Assembly: GCA_051656905.1 (NCBI GenBank)
Contig: JBOFJQ010000036.1
Location: 1-64,000 of the forward strand
Source of the DNA: JAGNZR01 sp051656905
GTDB lineage: Bacteria > Fusobacteriota > Fusobacteriia > Fusobacteriales > Fusobacteriaceae
Direction: 5' to 3'
DNA length: 64,000 nt
In this document: one piece after another, positions 60,866-64,000 of the stretch
Layout of the letters: each line of letters opens with the position of its first letter
Position numbering within the stretch: position 1 is the stretch's first letter
Program-made: the position numbers and the translations under genes
Notes under the pieces: model-generated
Database searches by the model: none
What the model was told of the DNA's origin: nothing
Seen by the model: only the letters and a program-made list of their open reading frames with translations

Positions 60866-61240
60866 ATGAAGGGATACTTGAAAAGAGAGGATGATTTTGA
60901 AAAAAGAAGGCAAAGTCTTAAAAATTTATCAGAAGAAGAGTTAAAAGAAAAATTTTGGAGTTTAGCTGAAAGAATAGTTGATCCTATGATAGATATAGCA
61001 AAAACTCATACGACTCCTTCTATAGAAAGATCTATTTTATTGAGAATGGGATTCTCTTCTATTGAAGCCAAACCTTTAGTGGAGGAAGCGATAAATAGAG
61101 GATTGATAAAATATGGAGTAGGACATGTAGTTTACGCTATATCTAAAATAAAGAATATACCTATTAGGGATAGTGGAATCAAGCTTTTAGAAGGAGAATG
61201 TTGGGAAGATGCAGCTAAATATTTTGCAGGGGTGAAATAA
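60866..61240 (+). CDS. oraS: D-ornithine 4,5-aminomutase small subunit
   Basis: The 124-residue helical subunit contains KREDDFEKRRQSLKNLSEEELKEKFW, HTTPSIERSILLRMGFSSIEAKPLV and GVGHVVYAISKIKN, as in OraS proteins. It partners OraE, whose start follows its stop codon with no gap. GGGAGG precedes the ATG. Confidence 0.95.
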   Translation: MKGYLKREDDFEKRRQSLKNLSEEELKEKFWSLAERIVDPMIDIAKTHTTPSIERSILLRMGFSSIEAKPLVEEAINRGLIKYGVGHVVYAISKIKNIPIRDSGIKLLEGECWEDAAKYFAGVK

Positions 61241-63469
61241 ATGGAAAATAAAATTAAACCAAATGAGAAACTAAATATAGATAATATCTTAAAAGATTTA
61301 GATAAATATAGACCTAAAAGAAGAGGATGGGTTTGGAGAACACCTTTAGAAAATGGTGGAGAATTAGGAGCGTTTAATTTTAGTGATTGTGGTGAGTCTC
61401 TAGAAAATAAAATAAGTATACCAGCAGCAAAATATTTCAGTAATATAGATCCTCAACCTCTAAGTACAATTACAACAGAGATAGCTTCTGGAAGATTTGA
61501 AGATGATATAAGAAGAATGAGAATGGCTGCTTGGCATGGTGCTGATCATATTATGGTTATTAGAACAGCAGGTCAGTCTCATTTTGATGGATTAATAGAA
61601 GGTACTCCACAAGGAAGTGGGGGAGTTCCAATTACAAGGAAACAGGTAAGAGCTCAAAGAAAAGCTTGTGATATTATAGAAGAAGAAGTTGGAAGGGAGA
61701 TAAATTATCACTCTTATGTATCAGGAGTTGCAGGTCCAGATATTGCTGTAATGTTTGCAGAAGAGGGAGTAAATGGTGCTCACCAAGATCCTCAATATAA
61801 CGTTTTATATAGAAATGTAAATATGATTAGATCTTTTGTAGATGCAGCAGAATCTAAAAAAATAATGTCTTGGGCACAAATGGCTCAAATAGATGGAGCT
61901 CATAATGCTAACGCAACAGCTAGAGAGGCATGGAAAGTAATGCCGGAACTAATGGTGCAGCATGGACTAAACGCAATTTTTTCAAATAAGGTAGGAATAC
62001 CTAAAGAACTTATTTGTTTGTCAACAGTACCACCAACATCAGCACCAGCTCCTTGTGTAAAGCTAGATTTACCTTACGCTGTTGCCTTGAGAGAATTTTT
62101 TTCTGAATATAAAATGAGAGCACAAATGAATACAAAATATATAACTTCATCATCAAGAGAAGCAACGGTAACTCATGTAATGAATATGCTTATTTCAAAG
62201 CTAACAAGTGCAGATATTCAGTCAACTATAACTCCTGATGAGGGAAGAAATGTTCCATGGCATGTTTACAATATTGAAGCATGTGATACAGCTAAGCAAT
62301 CTATGGTTGGAATGGATGGAATACTTGAGATGGTTCAGTTAAAAGAAAATGGTATCTTGAGAGAGAAAGTACGTGAATTAAAAGAAAGAGCGGTTTTATT
62401 CTTAGAAGAAATACTTGAAAGTGGAGGATATTTTGATTCAGTAGAGAAAGGTTTTTTTGTGGATTCAGGTTACTATCCAGAAAGAAATGGAGATGGTATT
62501 GGAAGAAAAAAAGATGGTGGAGTAGGAGCAGGATATGTTTTTGAAAGAGACGAAAGATATTTTGCTCCAGTAACAGCACATTTCGGAGATAATAATATAA
62601 AACAATATACAGATAAGGAGCTTCTAACACCTTCAGAACTTATAGGTGGATCAACATTTGAAAAGCCAGAAAAAATAGTATACATAGACGAACTAGATAG
62701 TGAAGATAATGTATATACAAGAATGAAAGAGAGTGATATTTATAGAAATGGAGATATTTTAAAACCTGAAGTAGAATGGGCTGGAGACGGAGTTGTACAA
62801 GTAGAGTTTTTCTTACCAACAGATTCTAAAAAAGCAGAGGTTGCAGCAATAGAGTTTGCAAAGAAAATGAATTTAGAATCCCCTGAGGTTATTCATTTAG
62901 AAGTTATGCACCCAAGTGAGGGAACAAGAGTACAGGTAAAAGGTAAATTGATGCATACTATAGATTTAAGTAAACTTGTTATTCCAGAAGAAGTAAAAAT
63001 GCTTAGTGATGATGAAATTAGAGAGTTTGCAGAAAATAAGCCATTTAAAATAGTTGCAGGGACAATAGGACAAGATGAGCACTCTGTTGGTCTGAGAGAA
63101 GTAATTGATATAAAACATGGAGGAATCGAAAAATTTGGTATGGAGGTAGAGTATTTAGGAACATCAGTACCTTGTGAAAAAATAATAGATTCAGCAATAG
63201 AGCTTAACGCAGATGTAATATTAGTGTCTACAATTATATCTCATGATGATATACACTATAAAAATATGAAAAAAATTCATGAACTTGCAGTTGAAAAAGG
63301 GATAAGAGATAGAATTATAATTTGTGCTGGTGGTACTCAAGTAACCCCAGAAATTGCTAGAAATCAAGGAATGGATCAAGGTTTTGGAAAAAATGATAGA
63401 GGAGTCCATGTTGCTAATTTCCTAGTAAACAGAAAAAAAGAGTTAATAGAGAGTGGAAAATGGAAATAG
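61241..63469 (+). CDS. oraE: D-ornithine 4,5-aminomutase large subunit
   Basis: The 742-residue subunit binds adenosylcobalamin and PLP and turns D-ornithine into 2,4-diaminopentanoate. The TIM-barrel part contains MRMAAWHGADHIMVIRTAGQSHFDG and EGTPQGSGGVPITRKQVRAQRKA. The C-terminal Rossmann part holds D612-E-H614-S-V-G, with the lower cobalt ligand His614, and Lys625 eleven residues later at the place of the PLP Lys629 known in clostridial OraE. The same His-Lys spacing occurs in KamE of the lysine operon, which shows their common origin although KamDE is split and OraE is fused. Confidence 0.97.
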   Translation: MENKIKPNEKLNIDNILKDLDKYRPKRRGWVWRTPLENGGELGAFNFSDCGESLENKISIPAAKYFSNIDPQPLSTITTEIASGRFEDDIRRMRMAAWHGADHIMVIRTAGQSHFDGLIEGTPQGSGGVPITRKQVRAQRKACDIIEEEVGREINYHSYVSGVAGPDIAVMFAEEGVNGAHQDPQYNVLYRNVNMIRSFVDAAESKKIMSWAQMAQIDGAHNANATAREAWKVMPELMVQHGLNAIFSNKVGIPKELICLSTVPPTSAPAPCVKLDLPYAVALREFFSEYKMRAQMNTKYITSSSREATVTHVMNMLISKLTSADIQSTITPDEGRNVPWHVYNIEACDTAKQSMVGMDGILEMVQLKENGILREKVRELKERAVLFLEEILESGGYFDSVEKGFFVDSGYYPERNGDGIGRKKDGGVGAGYVFERDERYFAPVTAHFGDNNIKQYTDKELLTPSELIGGSTFEKPEKIVYIDELDSEDNVYTRMKESDIYRNGDILKPEVEWAGDGVVQVEFFLPTDSKKAEVAAIEFAKKMNLESPEVIHLEVMHPSEGTRVQVKGKLMHTIDLSKLVIPEEVKMLSDDEIREFAENKPFKIVAGTIGQDEHSVGLREVIDIKHGGIEKFGMEVEYLGTSVPCEKIIDSAIELNADVILVSTIISHDDIHYKNMKKIHELAVEKGIRDRIIICAGGTQVTPEIARNQGMDQGFGKNDRGVHVANFLVNRKKELIESGKWK

Positions 63470-64000
63470 AATATTTAATAGCAGAGATAGGAAGTACAAC
63501 AACAATTATAAATGCATTTAACAAAAATTCTATAGATTCATCTTTAGAATTTATAGGACAAGGGCAATCTCCAACAACAGTAATTGAAGGAGATGTAACG
63601 ATTGGACTTGAAAAAGCTCTAAAAAATTTATGTCAAAACTTAGATGTTGAAAATGTAGAATATAAGAAGATGTTAGCAACTAGCTCAGCTGCTGGGGGGT
63701 TAAAAATGTCAGTTCATGGACTTGTCTATGATATGACTGTAAAAGCAGCAAAAGAGGCTGCTTTAGGAGCAGGAGCTAATCTTAATTTCTTAACAGTAGG
63801 AAAATTATCAAGATTTGATTTGAAAAAATTAATAGAATTAAAACCTAACATAATTCTTCTTGCAGGTGGTGTAAACTATGGTGAAAGAGAAACTTCAATA
63901 TTTAATGCACAAAAGATAGCTGAGTTACCAATAGATATTCCAGTAATATATGCTGGAAATATAACATGTCAAGAAGAGATACAATTTATATTTGAAGAGG
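63460..64000 (+). CDS. MutL/GlmL-like ATPase accessory to ornithine aminomutase (partial)
   Basis: The frame opens at an ATG that overlaps the end of oraE by ten bases and runs off the window after 180 codons. It begins with an actin-like ATPase strand, LIAEIGSTTTIINAF, and continues with ATSSAAGGLKMSVHGLVYDMTVKAAKEAALGAG and NIILLAGGVNYGER, typical of the MutL/GlmL family found beside glutamate mutase and ornithine aminomutase. The likely task is to replace damaged cobalamin in OraSE. The C-terminal part is outside the window. Confidence 0.9.
   Translation, partial: MEIEYLIAEIGSTTTIINAFNKNSIDSSLEFIGQGQSPTTVIEGDVTIGLEKALKNLCQNLDVENVEYKKMLATSSAAGGLKMSVHGLVYDMTVKAAKEAALGAGANLNFLTVGKLSRFDLKKLIELKPNIILLAGGVNYGERETSIFNAQKIAELPIDIPVIYAGNITCQEEIQFIFEE

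Noticed and set aside
62301..62685. Open frames on the minus strand opposite oraE
   Set aside because: They are Leu/His- or Pro/Ser-rich artefacts of the codon usage in oraE, without ribosome sites.

Overview
This window is strongly AT-rich, densely coded DNA that reads as the chromosome of an anaerobic, amino-acid- and peptide-fermenting bacterium of the Fusobacteriota (Fusobacterium, Cetobacterium or Propionigenium-like). The reasons are the complete lysine fermentation set (kal-kce-kdd-kamA-kamBC-kamDE), the ornithine fermentation set (orr-ord-ortAB-oraSE), a Na+-pumping methylmalonyl-CoA decarboxylase for propionate formation, and a chromosomal class D beta-lactamase. The genus is an inference. 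I saw no phage, insertion sequence, CRISPR array, tRNA or rRNA.

Layout. 1-12500: the 3' end of an iron-sulfur L-serine dehydratase, an OXA-type beta-lactamase, a DeoR regulator, an ABC importer of the NMT1/SsuA type, a C_GCAxxG protein, a polar amino acid ABC importer, a nitroreductase, alanine dehydrogenase, a radical SAM protein, a cysteine hydrolase and a small membrane protein. The polar amino acid importer (5769-7883, minus strand) is preceded by a promoter, a leader peptide with six consecutive His codons and a terminator with alternative pairings, so it is very probably a histidine importer controlled by attenuation.

12500-29700: a LysR regulator, then an AspT/SucE-like transporter, a CoA transferase, split methylmalonyl-CoA mutase, its MeaB chaperone, the epimerase and the Na+-pumping decarboxylase MmdADCB. 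Together these convert succinate to propionate. The 5-oxoprolinase genes pxpA/pxpB/pxpC follow, with an Nramp-like transporter between A and B, and then a second AspT/SucE-like paralogue. Both transporter genes carry the same 15-bp palindrome exactly 59 bp before an extended -10 box. A one-mismatch copy lies before the LysR gene itself, so LysR probably controls both promoters and its own.

29700-45830: a stand-alone fructose-type PTS EIIAB diverges from an unusual regulator across a 27-bp perfect tandem repeat. The regulator is followed by a module of two M20 peptidases around two small membrane proteins (DUF5058-like plus a partner), which I suspect is a peptide or amidated amino acid uptake system. 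Next come a SEC-C protein, a MacA/MacB/LolD-like three-gene ABC exporter, an Smr-domain protein, a crotonase, aspartase, an orphan BMP-family binding protein, a flavodoxin-fold reductase and a PhzF-family protein.

45830-64000: a lysine riboswitch with its own promoter precedes the lysine fermentation operon (46438-55017). A NhaC-family transporter and the ornithine fermentation operon (56984 to beyond the window end) follow. Adenosylcobalamin is needed at three points (methylmalonyl-CoA mutase, lysine 5,6-aminomutase, ornithine 4,5-aminomutase), and each enzyme has its own candidate repair or chaperone protein encoded next to it (MeaB; KamB/KamC; a MutL/GlmL-like ATPase cut by the window end).
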